DNA of 64,000 nucleotides from Comamonadaceae bacterium (GCA_947373105.1 CANBWK010000002.1:1-64000), one strand, 5' to 3'. Numbered from the stretch's first letter, positions 18,536-28,179 are shown. The notes: a model not told the origin generated them from the sequence alone. A program made the numbers and translations.

Positions 18536-19066
18536 CTAGGATTTTGGGCTTGATGCCCATAAACGTGTACCTGTCAGTTCTAAATGCGTGAGGTAGACAC
18601 GTAAATCGAACTCCAGCTGGTGATACGCTGGCTCCATGTGTTCGCACAACTGGTAGAAAGCGCGATCGTGATCACGGATACGCAGGTGCGCCAATTCATG
18701 TACCGAAATCATGCGCAAAAATTCCAACGGGGCGTCTTTGAAAACTGCCGCTAATTTGATTTCTCGCTTGGATTTGAGCTTGCTGCCCTGCACCCTTGAA
18801 ATGGTCGAATGCAAGCCCAATGCATTTTGAATCACGTGAATCTTGCTGTCAAAGGCCACCTTGCTTACCGCGTCGGCGTTGCGCATGAACTCGTTTTTAA
18901 GTTCGGTCACATAGTTGTAAAGCGCGCCGTCCGTCCGAATGCCATGCGCTTGAGGGTATTTTTTGAGCAACCACTCCGACAAACGATCTTGCGTGATGAG
19001 TGTGTGGACCTGACTTTGCAAAGATTCTGGATAGCCCCGCAGCAAGGGCAAAGCAGTCGCAGACAC
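18536..19066 (-). CDS. YgjP-like metal-dependent hydrolase (DUF45)
   Basis: A 176-residue protein with the zinc motif VHELAHLRIRDHDRAFYQL, where HELAH plus the downstream His match the YgjP/SprT-like M48-related group. Substrate is unknown; some members were proposed to be nucleoside-pyrophosphate or peptide hydrolases. The start is 6 bases after the stop of the upstream MFS gene, so the two are likely co-transcribed. Confidence 0.82.
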   Translation of the reverse strand: MSATALPLLRGYPESLQSQVHTLITQDRLSEWLLKKYPQAHGIRTDGALYNYVTELKNEFMRNADAVSKVAFDSKIHVIQNALGLHSTISRVQGSKLKSKREIKLAAVFKDAPLEFLRMISVHELAHLRIRDHDRAFYQLCEHMEPAYHQLEFDLRVYLTHLELTGTRLWASSPKS

Positions 19067-19072
19067 CTGTAA

Positions 19073-20383
19073 TCAGTTCAACGAAGAGGCAGCCAAAGCG
19101 GCCTGGCGTCCGCGCTGCATATCGACAGGAATCAAGAGCACCAGGCCCAACAAGAACAACAAAGCGGTTGACCCAATCGCTAATCGCTGATTCCCATCGG
19201 TCAGCCAAGTGATCACACCATAAGTGAGAGGCCCCACGATACTCGCCAGGCGAATGGCAAAAGTCCACAGCCCAAAATACTGCCCCAAACGATCAGGGGG
19301 GGCCAACAAGCCCGCCATAGCGCGGCCAGCGGATTGACTCGACCCCATGCAAACGCCCGCAATGGCTGCTGCCCACCAGAATTGCCCCTTGGTCGTGGAC
19401 AAGGCCGCAATCACACAAGTCAGCATCCAGCCCAGCAAAGTGATACCCAAAGCCATCTTGTGACCCATGCGGTCTTGCACGTAGCCAAAAACAAAAGCAC
19501 CGATGAAGGCCGCAATGTTCAGAACAAAAATCAACACCATCGTTTCTTGTTTTTCAAAGCCAATCACCTGCTCCGCGTAAATGGCCGCCAACGTAATGGC
19601 CACCGCCACGCCACCTTGATAAGCCACGGCACAGGCGAGTAACTGGCTGAAGTCCTTGAACTGCCGCGCCTCCTGCAAGGTTTGCCAGAGTTGGCGCAAT
19701 TGGCCCGTCACCCCCGCATGGCGTGGCCTATTCGGTTGAGGTTGTGCATGCTCCTTGAGTAAGGCAAAGGTCACCGAAGCCGCCAAACCATAAATGCTGG
19801 CCGTGATCAGCATCGTCACCGGCACAAATTGGTCGGCAGGGATGTTCTGACTTTGAGCCCAAAGCAGATAACCCAGGCTAATACCCAAAGCCACCATGCC
19901 GCCGATGTAACCCAAAGACCATCCCCAGCCACTCACACGTCCCATGGCTTCGGGCTTGGCCAACTCCGGCAAAAAAGACGCCGTAAGGGACTCACCGTAA
20001 GAGAAAAAAGTATTCGACACAATGATCAACACCACGGCCAAAGCCACCTGATCAGGCCCAGCCCAAGCCAATGCAGCAGTGCTGACAACACAGGCCATGG
20101 TGACCCACGACAACAATTTCTTTTTAGCCGCATGCCGATCAGCCCAGGCCCCCAAGCCAGGCATGGTGAGCATGACAATGGCATACGACACACTCAAAGC
20201 AGATGTCCAAGCCAACGTTGCCCATGCGGCACCCCCCGCAATACCGCCCACAAAATAAGCAGCAAAAACAGCGGTAATGACCACCGTGGTGTAGCCCGAG
20301 TTGGCAAAGTCGTACATAGCCCAGCCAAAGACCTCCCTCTTGCGAACCCCGGGGTTCAGCGCATCAGTAGAGAACAAGGCCAT
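19073..20383 (-). CDS. MFS transporter, UMF1 (Atg22-like) family
   Basis: A 436-residue polytopic protein starting VRKREVFGWAMYDFANSGYTTVVITAVF, the diagnostic UMF1 N-terminus, with about 12 membrane segments. Later markers are PGLGAWADRHAAKKKLL and FVFGYVQDRMGHKMALG. Substrate is unknown; relatives have been linked to amino acid or sugar efflux. Confidence 0.85.
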   Translation of the reverse strand: MALFSTDALNPGVRKREVFGWAMYDFANSGYTTVVITAVFAAYFVGGIAGGAAWATLAWTSALSVSYAIVMLTMPGLGAWADRHAAKKKLLSWVTMACVVSTAALAWAGPDQVALAVVLIIVSNTFFSYGESLTASFLPELAKPEAMGRVSGWGWSLGYIGGMVALGISLGYLLWAQSQNIPADQFVPVTMLITASIYGLAASVTFALLKEHAQPQPNRPRHAGVTGQLRQLWQTLQEARQFKDFSQLLACAVAYQGGVAVAITLAAIYAEQVIGFEKQETMVLIFVLNIAAFIGAFVFGYVQDRMGHKMALGITLLGWMLTCVIAALSTTKGQFWWAAAIAGVCMGSSQSAGRAMAGLLAPPDRLGQYFGLWTFAIRLASIVGPLTYGVITWLTDGNQRLAIGSTALLFLLGLVLLIPVDMQRGRQAALAASSLN

Positions 20384-20406
20384 GCCGAGAAGTGCGTTCT
20401 GATCAG

Positions 20407-21042
20407 TTAATGCAAATGGCGAGGGCGTCGACCACCACCACCGTGGCCCTGAGGGCCGGAGCCGCCCATACCACCCCTTGGGGGCTTGCCCAGCTCCAAA
20501 GAGCTCACCAAGTCTTCAAAGCGTTGACCAAAAAGTTTATCGATTTCACCCACCACGCCGCCCAGTTCTGCGCCATCAAAATGACGCTCCATCAGGCTGA
20601 CCACATCCTGCACCAGCAAATCGCGCTGAGCCTGCATGATGGACGCGGGGTCGGGACCGACGAACAAAATCAAGAAGTCGTCGCGTGACTCGGTGCCGCG
20701 CTCTTCGTCTTCTTCGTCGTATTCGGTGTCGTAAAAAGTGACTTCGATTTGCGCACCCGTAGCTGACACCTCATTGAGGTTCATGCACATGTCGTCCAGC
20801 ACTTGGCGAAAATCTTCGCTGCCACGTACCGTCCAGCACAACTGCAAGCGATGCTCTGAAGGTTCGAAAACGATCCCGGGCTCTTCTTCGTAAAGACTTT
20901 TTGCACCATCCGTCAAAGAACGGGCGCCTGCATACTTCCAAAGCGGCTTGAGCGTCTCTTGCAGCGCAATCAGGTCCACCTCATTGCGGAGCAAGACATC
21001 ACCATGCACATGAATTTCGAAAGGGGTGTTGTATGAGCTCAT
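20407..21042 (-). CDS. Conserved hypothetical protein (possibly DUF6806)
   Basis: A 211-residue soluble protein starting MSSYNTPFEIHVHGDVLLRNEVDLI. It has an acidic patch (DTEYDEEDEERG) and ends in a Gly/His/Arg-rich tail. I recognise it as a protein common in Comamonadaceae, but no function is known to me. The track ORF adds 20 residues that are the translation of a tRNA 3'-end-like sequence, so I use the internal ATG at 21042. Confidence 0.7.
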   Translation of the reverse strand: MSSYNTPFEIHVHGDVLLRNEVDLIALQETLKPLWKYAGARSLTDGAKSLYEEEPGIVFEPSEHRLQLCWTVRGSEDFRQVLDDMCMNLNEVSATGAQIEVTFYDTEYDEEDEERGTESRDDFLILFVGPDPASIMQAQRDLLVQDVVSLMERHFDGAELGGVVGEIDKLFGQRFEDLVSSLELGKPPRGGMGGSGPQGHGGGGRRPRHLH

Positions 21043-21057
21043 GGTGTCTTCAATCGA

Positions 21058-21091
21058 TGGTGCCCGAGCCGGAATCGAACCGGCAAGGAAC
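21058..21091 (-). pseudogene. tRNA 3'-end remnant (T-arm plus CCA)
   Basis: On the minus strand, GCCGG-TTCGATT-CCGGC makes a perfect 5-bp T-stem with a canonical T-loop and is followed by TCGGGCACCA. There is no matching 5' acceptor strand, D-arm or anticodon arm upstream, and the acceptor part is one base too short. It therefore looks like the broken 3' end of a tRNA, as left at an integration site or after a deletion. Confidence 0.55.
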
Positions 21092-21149
21092 AAAAACTTC
21101 ATTCACATTATTACACTAAACACCCTATTCAAACACCCTAAACACCCCA

Positions 21150-22400
21150 TCACGGTGCCTGCTGATTGACAACCAACTTCAAATTGCGCGAACCCACGGC
21201 AACGTTCTCCAGCACACCCATCCAGTCACCTGGGCGTGTCATGGCTTCGCCGGATTTGGAGATGCGCACTTTCAGCATGACCTTGGTTTGCGAAGAGAGT
21301 TTGCTTGCCGGATTCATGGCCGAGCTGTCGTCCAGGACAAAGTCAAAGGGCAAGTTATCAGCCGTCTTGCGCAGAATGGCCAAGGGCATCTTCTGACCAT
21401 CTGTGGGGGTGGCATAAACAAATACCACATCCGTGGGAGTAATTTTTGCGTTGAGACTCGGATCGATTGACACGCGGCCGCTGATCACTGCAGCCGACGC
21501 AGACACGGTCGCGGACGTGGTCGCTTGCAATGCAGCAGGCGATTTTGGAGCCAGAGCAGCTTCTCCCGCTTTTTCACGGGCCGTATTCAAGGCAATATCC
21601 AAGCCCTTCAACTCTTCGTCGTTTTCATTCAATTGGCTGCGCACCTGCTGCCAATATTGAATAGCTTTCTTGTAATCACCTTGCGCATAGGATGCACTAC
21701 CGGCCAATGCCAAGCCATTGAAATGGAGGGCATTCTTGGCCAGCACCTGCCTGATCACAGCCCAGGGTTCGCCACTGAAATCTCCACCACGACGCAGCGC
21801 CAGAACTTCAGCACGCTCCAAGGCAATGTCATCGTCCTCCTTCAACTCCAAAGCTTTTTGGTAGGCGGGAAGTGCTTTGTCATACTGATTCAATGCCCGG
21901 TAGGTGCGGCCCAGCATGACCCAACGCTGGGGATCACCCGAATCGGTTTGCAGTTTTTGCGCCAAACTGTCCGCCATGGCTTGCAGATCAGGTTGTTGTT
22001 GAGCATCCTCAGCAGCAGTCATTTGCGGATCAAGTCCCTGCGGTTGACCCAACCACACATACGTGGTCATGGCAGCCACTGGCAAAAAGACCGCAAGGAC
22101 AATGGCGCTGACCAAGGCCCGAGGTGATTTTGCGTCTACTGCATCTTCGGCTTGCGCCGTGTCCTCCAGCATGCGGCCCAACAACTCGGCACGGGTCAAC
22201 TCGAAAGATGATGGACTTATCGCACCTTGTGCGTGTTCTTTTTCCAGGTCCAGCAGCTGCTGGCGGTACACCTTGGAGTTGGCTTGCGCATGCTTTTGCT
22301 CTGGCGCCAAGCGGCTGCGCAACAAACTCCACATCAACACCACCACCACCACAGCCGTCAGGGCCAAGGCGCTCAATAAGAATACAAAATTAGAATTCAC
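21150..22400 (-). CDS. ccmI: Cytochrome c biogenesis protein CcmI (CycH)
   Basis: A 416-residue protein with a membrane helix at the N-terminus (FVFLLSALALTAVVVVVLMW), a cytoplasmic loop, a second helix (VSAIVLAVFLPVAAMTTYVWL) and a periplasmic TPR region (WVMLGRTYRALNQYDKALPAYQKAL). CcmI holds apocytochrome c for heme ligation by CcmF-CcmH. It is the last gene of the ccm operon and overlaps ccmH by 4 bases. Confidence 0.92.
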   Translation of the reverse strand: MNSNFVFLLSALALTAVVVVVLMWSLLRSRLAPEQKHAQANSKVYRQQLLDLEKEHAQGAISPSSFELTRAELLGRMLEDTAQAEDAVDAKSPRALVSAIVLAVFLPVAAMTTYVWLGQPQGLDPQMTAAEDAQQQPDLQAMADSLAQKLQTDSGDPQRWVMLGRTYRALNQYDKALPAYQKALELKEDDDIALERAEVLALRRGGDFSGEPWAVIRQVLAKNALHFNGLALAGSASYAQGDYKKAIQYWQQVRSQLNENDEELKGLDIALNTAREKAGEAALAPKSPAALQATTSATVSASAAVISGRVSIDPSLNAKITPTDVVFVYATPTDGQKMPLAILRKTADNLPFDFVLDDSSAMNPASKLSSQTKVMLKVRISKSGEAMTRPGDWMGVLENVAVGSRNLKLVVNQQAP

Positions 22401-22888
22401 GCAGACTCTCCGTCTTTCAGCAGTCTTTCTGCTTTTTTCAACTCTTCGTCAGTCCAGCCAGCCTGAGGTGCTTGCCTTTGCCGCTGTCTCAAATACATCA
22501 CCATGGCCGTCAAGGCCACCAGCAATAAAGCAAAAGGGCCAAACCACAAGGCCCATGTCATGGGCTTGACCGTGGGACGGTAGAGCACAAAATCGCCATA
22601 CCGTGTGATTAAAAACGCCTTGATTTCGTCATCTGTTTTGTTTTGTCGAATCAAGCTGCGCACCTCTTCTCGCAGGTCACCCGCCAATTCCGCATGCGAG
22701 GACGCCAGTGATTCGTTTTGGCACACCATGCAACGCAACTCTTCTGAAATATGCACCATCCGGGCCTCGACCACGGGGTCCTGGGCATTGGGTGCGGCCT
22801 CCATCGCCATCAAGGAGCAAGCCAGGCACGTCCAAAACAAGGCCACGAACACCGATGGCCGACAGAACAGATCAAAACATCGCTTCAT
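22397..22888 (-). CDS. ccmH: Cytochrome c biogenesis protein CcmH (CycL)
   Basis: A 163-residue protein: signal peptide, then the redox motif LRCMVCQN, a helical region, a membrane helix (WALWFGPFALLLVALTAMVMYL) and a cytosolic tail. The Cys pair reduces the apocytochrome CXXCH before heme attachment. Confidence 0.95.
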   Translation of the reverse strand: MKRCFDLFCRPSVFVALFWTCLACSLMAMEAAPNAQDPVVEARMVHISEELRCMVCQNESLASSHAELAGDLREEVRSLIRQNKTDDEIKAFLITRYGDFVLYRPTVKPMTWALWFGPFALLLVALTAMVMYLRQRQRQAPQAGWTDEELKKAERLLKDGESA

Positions 22889-22895
22889 AAGAGAC

Positions 22896-23483
22896 TCAGG
22901 TTTTCTGAAGTTCGTTAACCAAGGGCAAGATTTTTTTCGCCAAGACCTCTGGCGTGATGGCCCCCACCAGCTTGTAACGAATCACCCCTTGCTTATCTAT
23001 GACATAAGTTTCAGGTACGCCATACACACCGTAATCAATACCCACGCGACCATCCAGATCGAGGGCCGTGACGACATAGGGGTTACCTCTGGCTCGTAAC
23101 CATTTTTCACTGCGCTGTCTCGCCAAAAAGCGCTTGTCCTCTGGGCTCATCTTGACGCCAAGAGGTTCATCTTGTGCTTGAACCTCTTTGTAGCTCAGGC
23201 CCACAATGGGCAAACTGTGCTGTTTGGAAAATTCAACCAAGAGCGGGTGCTCCTCCCTGCAGGCCACACACCAAGTGGCCCACACATTGAGCATCCACAC
23301 TTGGCCTTGCATGTCTTTGGGCTCAAAGGTTTGATTGTCTGCAGCCAAAGTGAACAGTTTGAATGCAGGGGCCGCTTGACCGACCAGTGGCGAAGGAATT
23401 TCTTTGGGGTCGCGCTGCAACCCCAAAGCCAAGAAAATAACCAAGCCAAAAAACAAGCCCAGTGGAATCAAAAATTTTTTCAT
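22896..23483 (-). CDS. ccmG: Thiol:disulfide interchange protein CcmG (DsbE)
   Basis: A 195-residue membrane-anchored thioredoxin-fold protein. After the N-terminal helix (LIPLGLFFGLVIFLALGL) comes NVWATWCVACREEHPLL with the CVAC active site and the GVPETYVID cis-Pro loop typical of DsbE. It supplies reductant to CcmH in the periplasm. Confidence 0.95.
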   Translation of the reverse strand: MKKFLIPLGLFFGLVIFLALGLQRDPKEIPSPLVGQAAPAFKLFTLAADNQTFEPKDMQGQVWMLNVWATWCVACREEHPLLVEFSKQHSLPIVGLSYKEVQAQDEPLGVKMSPEDKRFLARQRSEKWLRARGNPYVVTALDLDGRVGIDYGVYGVPETYVIDKQGVIRYKLVGAITPEVLAKKILPLVNELQKT

Positions 23484-23492
23484 CGCTTTGCC

Positions 23493-25451
23493 TCAGGCTT
23501 GCACTGCACGGGAATCGGTACGGCGATAGCGTTTGTCCAATGCAGCGATCAATCCACCCAAAACCATCAATAACGCACCGGCCCAGAGCCATGAAATAAA
23601 CGGCTTGTCATAGACATGTAAATTCCACCGAGGTGCGCGTGTTTGAGGGTGGGGCTCCACCGGATCTCCCAGTGAGGCGTAAAGATCACGCATCCATACC
23701 GAATCGATGGCCGCTTCAGTCATAGGCATGGACGTTGAAAAATAACGCCTTTTTTCTGGCGTCAGTTGCGCCACGATGCGTTGGTCTTTTTTCACCTCCA
23801 GCGTGGCACGCAAGGCTTTGTAATTGGGACCATCAACGTCTTCCATGCGCTTCAACTCAAATGTGAAATCTCTGAGCGTGACCGTCTCGCCAATGCCGAT
23901 GCGCACATCTCGTTCGAGTTCATAGCCCTTGACCATGGTGATGCCCACCACCACCACCGCCATACCCAGGTGGGCTGTATGCATCCCCCAATACGACAAG
24001 GCGATACGCCCGGGTTGACCTAAGCGGACAAGAACGTGTTTGACCGATCCAAGAATGATCCATGAGGACAGGAACAACCCGAGTGATGTGCCCCAGAGCC
24101 ACTCGCCCTGGCCAAGCACCTGCAAGAGTGCGGGCACAGCACAAGCCAGCACCAAAGAGCCCAAGGCTACCCAACGCAGACGACTGACCAACTGGCTGAT
24201 ATGGGCTTCTTTCCAGGAGGCCGCGACACCGGGCACCATCAAGAACAACACGGGTGCGAGCAAGGGCACAAAAACAGTATTGAAATACGGGGCTCCCACC
24301 GATAATTTACCCAAGTTCAAGGCATCAATAACCAAAGGGTAAATGGTGCCCAAGAGCACAGCGCCCGTGGCCACAACCAGCAAAACACTGTTGGCCAATA
24401 AAAACGACTCGCGGGAAATCAAGCCCATCCGGCCCCCCACGCTGACCTTGGGCGCGCGCCAGGCAAACAGCGTGAGTGAACTGCCCACCACCACGGCCAA
24501 AAATATCAAGACAAACACACCGCGGCGGGGATCAGTGGCAAAAGCATGCACCGAAGTCAAGACACCAGAACGAACCAAGAATGTGCCGAGCAAAGACAAA
24601 GAAAAGGCGCCAATGGCCAACAAAACAGTCCAGGCTTTGAAGCCGCCGCGCTTTTCTGTCGCCATCAGGGCATGGATCAATGCGGTGCCGAACAACCAGG
24701 GCATGAGAGACGCGTTTTCAACAGGATCCCAGAACCACCACCCCCCCCAACCCAACTCGCTGTAAGCCCACCAAGAGCCCAATCCAATGCCAAAAGTCAT
24801 GAATACCCAAGCCACCAAGGTCCATGGGCGCGACCACCTTGCCCAGGCCGCATCCAAACGCCCAGACAACAAGGCCGCGATGGCAAAAGCAAAAGCCACT
24901 GAAAAACCCACATATCCCATGTACAGCATGGGGGGGTGAATGATCAACCCCACGTCTTGCAACAAAGGGTTCAAATCTCGCCCATCGGCAGCAGCGGGCA
25001 GCAAGCGATCAAAAGGATTGGAGGTGGTCAGTATGAACGCCAGAAAGCCAGTGGATATCAAACCCAAAACGCCCAGTACCCTTGCTGACATGGCCAGCGG
25101 CAACGTGCGCGAAAAAACAGCCACAGCAACCGACCAGAAGGCGAGCAAGAACGCCCACAAGAGCAAGGATCCCTCATGCCCGCCCCACACTGCGGCCATT
25201 CGGTAAACAGTGGGTAGCAGTGAGTTGGAGTGCTGACTGACATACAGCACCGAAAAGTCGTTGATTACAAAGGACCACATCAGGGCCAGGAATGCCAACA
25301 ACACCAACCCAAAGTGCAGTGCAGTCACCGGCTTTGCCATGGATTGCCATGCCAGATGGCCCAAAGCTGCCCCTGCCAGCGGGAGTACCCCCTGCGCCAA
25401 AGCGATCCAAAAAGCCAGGATCAAGGCATAGTGCCCAAGTTCGGGAATCAT
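23493..25451 (-). CDS. ccmF: Heme lyase CcmF
   Basis: A 652-residue polytopic protein of normal CcmF length with the tryptophan-rich heme-handling motif GGWWFWDPVENASLMPW. Conserved His-bearing loops and about 14 hydrophobic segments are visible. With CcmH and CcmI it forms the ligase that attaches heme covalently to apocytochrome c. It lies 9 bases upstream of ccmG. Confidence 0.96.
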   Translation of the reverse strand: MIPELGHYALILAFWIALAQGVLPLAGAALGHLAWQSMAKPVTALHFGLVLLAFLALMWSFVINDFSVLYVSQHSNSLLPTVYRMAAVWGGHEGSLLLWAFLLAFWSVAVAVFSRTLPLAMSARVLGVLGLISTGFLAFILTTSNPFDRLLPAAADGRDLNPLLQDVGLIIHPPMLYMGYVGFSVAFAFAIAALLSGRLDAAWARWSRPWTLVAWVFMTFGIGLGSWWAYSELGWGGWWFWDPVENASLMPWLFGTALIHALMATEKRGGFKAWTVLLAIGAFSLSLLGTFLVRSGVLTSVHAFATDPRRGVFVLIFLAVVVGSSLTLFAWRAPKVSVGGRMGLISRESFLLANSVLLVVATGAVLLGTIYPLVIDALNLGKLSVGAPYFNTVFVPLLAPVLFLMVPGVAASWKEAHISQLVSRLRWVALGSLVLACAVPALLQVLGQGEWLWGTSLGLFLSSWIILGSVKHVLVRLGQPGRIALSYWGMHTAHLGMAVVVVGITMVKGYELERDVRIGIGETVTLRDFTFELKRMEDVDGPNYKALRATLEVKKDQRIVAQLTPEKRRYFSTSMPMTEAAIDSVWMRDLYASLGDPVEPHPQTRAPRWNLHVYDKPFISWLWAGALLMVLGGLIAALDKRYRRTDSRAVQA

Positions 25452-25481
25452 TCAGCGTTCTTTCAATTCAATCAACAGGGT

Positions 25482-25928
25482 TCAAGGCTTGACTGTCTCG
25501 GCCGCCTTGCGCGCAGCCGCCTGGTCCATGGCATGTTTGGCTTGGGGTGGCATGTAGTTTTCGTCATGCTTAGCCAGCACTTCACTGGCAACAAATTCAC
25601 CCTGTTCGTTGAGCTGTCCTTGCGCGACCACGCCCCGCCCTTCTTTGAACAAGTCTGGCAACATGCCACGGTATTTCACAACAACATCTTTTTGGGTGTC
25701 GGTCACCACAAAATAACCTTTTTCTGAATCACGCAAAAGGCTGCCCTCTTTGACCATGCCACCCACACGGAACGCTGTGCCCCGAGGCGCCTCACCAGTG
25801 GCAACCTGTGTGGGCGTGAAAAAGAAAACCAAATTGCTTCGAAAAGCGTTAAGAACCAGTGCGGCCGCTGCAGACAGCAGCAGCAATCCCACCATGATCA
25901 CAATCAAGCGTTTGTGTCGTGTTTTCAT
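25482..25928 (-). CDS. ccmE: Heme chaperone CcmE
   Basis: A 148-residue OB-fold protein with an N-terminal membrane anchor and the heme-binding signature VLAKHDENYMPP, whose His forms the transient covalent bond to heme. I start at 25928 (MKTRHKR), where the ATG overlaps the ccmD stop as ATGA, rather than three codons earlier. Confidence 0.95.
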   Translation of the reverse strand: MKTRHKRLIVIMVGLLLLSAAAALVLNAFRSNLVFFFTPTQVATGEAPRGTAFRVGGMVKEGSLLRDSEKGYFVVTDTQKDVVVKYRGMLPDLFKEGRGVVAQGQLNEQGEFVASEVLAKHDENYMPPQAKHAMDQAAARKAAETVKP

Positions 25929-26128
25929 AGTTGCCAATCTTGTGCCGAGTCCTGCGCAGAGTCTCTTGTCGATGCTTGGATTTGCAAGCTTTCGCGTGTG
26001 TGCTGATGACGCCGCACAGCCAGTATGACTTCAAGACCCATCAACAGGGCTGTGATGCCAAAGCTGCCCCAAACGTAGAGGCCATAGCCTCCCATGGCCC
26101 AAAATTCACTGGCACTGTTCCAAATCAT
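25925..26128 (-). CDS. ccmD: Heme exporter protein CcmD
   Basis: A 67-residue single-helix protein (GGYGLYVWGSFGITALLMGLEVILAVRR) with the basic stretch after the helix seen in CcmD. It helps release holo-CcmE from CcmABC. It overlaps both ccmC (4 bases) and ccmE (4 bases). Confidence 0.92.
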   Translation of the reverse strand: MIWNSASEFWAMGGYGLYVWGSFGITALLMGLEVILAVRRHQHTRESLQIQASTRDSAQDSAQDWQL

Positions 26129-26880
26129 GATGCTCCTTCAGGGCGAAGTTCAGACTCTACCCAATGCGTATGTTTTTCACGTTCAAGGATGAGGGTGCGA
26201 ATACGGTACAAAGCGATGGCGATGGCATAAAGCCAGAATGCCAGCGCCATGAGCAACATGGCCCACAGCATAGTTTGCGCCATGCTGGAGCCCTGCGTCA
26301 CCGAAACCGAAGCGCCTTGGTGCAAGGTGTTCCACCAACGCACCGAAAAATAGATGACCGGTACATTGATGGCGCCGACCAAGGCCAGCAAACCGCCCGC
26401 TTTGTCTGCGCGGCGTGGATCATCAATAGATGCGGTCAAGCCCATGAAACCCAAATACAAGAAAAACAAAATGAGCTCCGAAGTTAACCTGGCATCCCAG
26501 ACCCACCAAGTTCCCCACATGGGCTTGCCCCACAGAGCACCTGTCCACAGAGATAGAAATGCAAACATTGCGCCCGTTGGCGCCAGCGCCCGATTCATCA
26601 TGCCGGACAGGCGGGTGTTGAAGGTCAAACCCAGCAAGGCCCAAAACGCCATGGCCAGGTAAATGATCATGGACATCCAAGATGCAGGCACATGCACAAA
26701 AATAATCCTGTAGGCCTGCCCTTGCTGAAAATCAGCAGGCGCGACAAACATCCCCATCCATAAACCCCAAAAACCTAATACGGTCGCCAAGGCCGCCAAC
26801 CACGGCCACATGCGCCCGGCCAAGCCGTAAAACGCCTGAGGTGCAGCAAATCGAAATAAGACGTTGGAATGCTGGGTCAT
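26125..26880 (-). CDS. ccmC: Heme exporter protein CcmC
   Basis: A 251-residue, six-helix protein with the tryptophan-rich motif MWGTWWVWDARLTSEL and periplasmic His residues (FVHVPASWMS) that place heme on CcmE. I start at MTQHSNVLFRFAAPQAFYGL (26880); the 73 extra codons of the track ORF overlap the end of ccmB. Confidence 0.95.
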   Translation of the reverse strand: MTQHSNVLFRFAAPQAFYGLAGRMWPWLAALATVLGFWGLWMGMFVAPADFQQGQAYRIIFVHVPASWMSMIIYLAMAFWALLGLTFNTRLSGMMNRALAPTGAMFAFLSLWTGALWGKPMWGTWWVWDARLTSELILFFLYLGFMGLTASIDDPRRADKAGGLLALVGAINVPVIYFSVRWWNTLHQGASVSVTQGSSMAQTMLWAMLLMALAFWLYAIAIALYRIRTLILEREKHTHWVESELRPEGAS

Positions 26881-26893
26881 GACAATCAAAAAC

Positions 26894-27559
26894 TTATTCA
26901 AGGGCAATGCGCAAAGCTGACGCACACGCCCAAGGGCTGAAGACTGCGGCAACAAGCAGCATGGCCGCCAAAATGGACAGATGGGCCGAGGCCCCCAAAC
27001 CGGCTGTATGTGCTTGCACTGCGCCAGCACCAAAAACGAGTGCAGGTACGTACAAAGGCAAAACCAAAAGTGACAATAAAACGTCGGCGCCCCGAACACC
27101 CAGCGTCAAAGCAGCCCCTACAGCGCCGATCAATGACAACAAGGGCGTGCCCAAAAGCAAGGTAGCCATGAGCACTTCAATGGCCTGGGCATTCAAGTCA
27201 AATTGCAATGCCAGCACCGGCGAAACCATCACCAGGGGCAAACCAGATAGCAACCAATGGGCCAAAATTTTAGCGCCCACCAAGCCCGGCAGTGAAGCTG
27301 AAGACAACACCATTTGTTCCAGCGTGCCATCCTGGTGATCCCCCGCGAACAAGCGACCCAGCGATAACATGCTGGCCAGCAAAGCGCCAACCCACAGAAC
27401 GCCAGGGGCGATCAGGCGCAATGTGCTCATTTCAGGGCCAATCCCCAAAGGAAACAAAGAAGCCACAACGACAAAGAAAAAGACCGAGGTCATGACCTCG
27501 TTTTTTCGACGCAAAGCAATCGACAAATCTCGGCGAACGACCGCCATGTAGGGGTTCAT
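26894..27559 (-). CDS. ccmB: Heme exporter protein CcmB
   Basis: A 221-residue six-helix ABC permease starting AVVRRDLSIALRRKNEVMTSVFFFV, the CcmB hallmark, with LFAGDHQDGTLEQMVLS following. It pairs with CcmA. It starts by a 4-base overlap with the ccmA stop. Confidence 0.95.
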   Translation of the reverse strand: MNPYMAVVRRDLSIALRRKNEVMTSVFFFVVVASLFPLGIGPEMSTLRLIAPGVLWVGALLASMLSLGRLFAGDHQDGTLEQMVLSSASLPGLVGAKILAHWLLSGLPLVMVSPVLALQFDLNAQAIEVLMATLLLGTPLLSLIGAVGAALTLGVRGADVLLSLLVLPLYVPALVFGAGAVQAHTAGLGASAHLSILAAMLLVAAVFSPWACASALRIALE

Positions 27560-28179
27560 CCCTGCAACCTGTAAGAAGCAATTGAGGTGCCGGGCAGGGG
27601 CAAGGGATGGTGGCTGGTTAACAAGACCATACCGCCCTCGTCCAGATGTGCTTTCAGCAGCAGCCCGACAGCCTCTTGCGCTGGTAAATCGAGTGCCACA
27701 ATCGGCTCATCCAAAATCCATAAAGTGGCTTGACGGGTCAGTAACCTGGCCAATGCGGCTCGGCGTTTTTGACCTTGAGACAGGACCCGCACTGGCAGGT
27801 GCTCCCTACCTCTTAGCCCCAATCGCTTCAAAGCACTGAGTAATTTTTGGGAGTTGACCGAGCAGCCTGCAATGGCTGAATCGAATTGCAGGTTCTCCAT
27901 GGCCGAGAGATCTTCTTTCATGGACAGGTCATGCCCCAAGTAAATACGCTGTGCACGAAAAGATTCGTTGTCTGCAATAGGCTGCCCATACCAAGAAACC
28001 TGGCCCTCGGGCACCGTTGACAAACCACTGACCTGGCGCAGCAAACTGGTTTTACCTACCCCGTTGTCTCCCTGCAGATGCAAGCAAGTTCCCGCTTTCA
28101 ATTGGAAACCAACGCCTGAATAGAGGCGCCGATCACCACGGGTACAGGAAAGATCAGTCACAGACAACATAGGATTCAA
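27556..28179 (-). CDS. ccmA: Heme exporter ATPase CcmA
   Basis: A 207-residue ABC ATPase: Walker A GDNGVGKTS, signature LSQGQKRRAALARLL, Walker B LWILDEPIVALD. ATP hydrolysis with CcmB drives release of heme-loaded CcmE. It is the first gene of the ccm operon; the promoter must lie in the gene-free stretch upstream. Confidence 0.95.
   Translation of the reverse strand: MNPMLSVTDLSCTRGDRRLYSGVGFQLKAGTCLHLQGDNGVGKTSLLRQVSGLSTVPEGQVSWYGQPIADNESFRAQRIYLGHDLSMKEDLSAMENLQFDSAIAGCSVNSQKLLSALKRLGLRGREHLPVRVLSQGQKRRAALARLLTRQATLWILDEPIVALDLPAQEAVGLLLKAHLDEGGMVLLTSHHPLPLPGTSIASYRLQG

Noticed and set aside
21043-21102. N-terminal extension of the hypothetical protein
   Set aside because: These 20 codons translate the tRNA T-arm remnant; the family start MSSYNTPFEI is internal.
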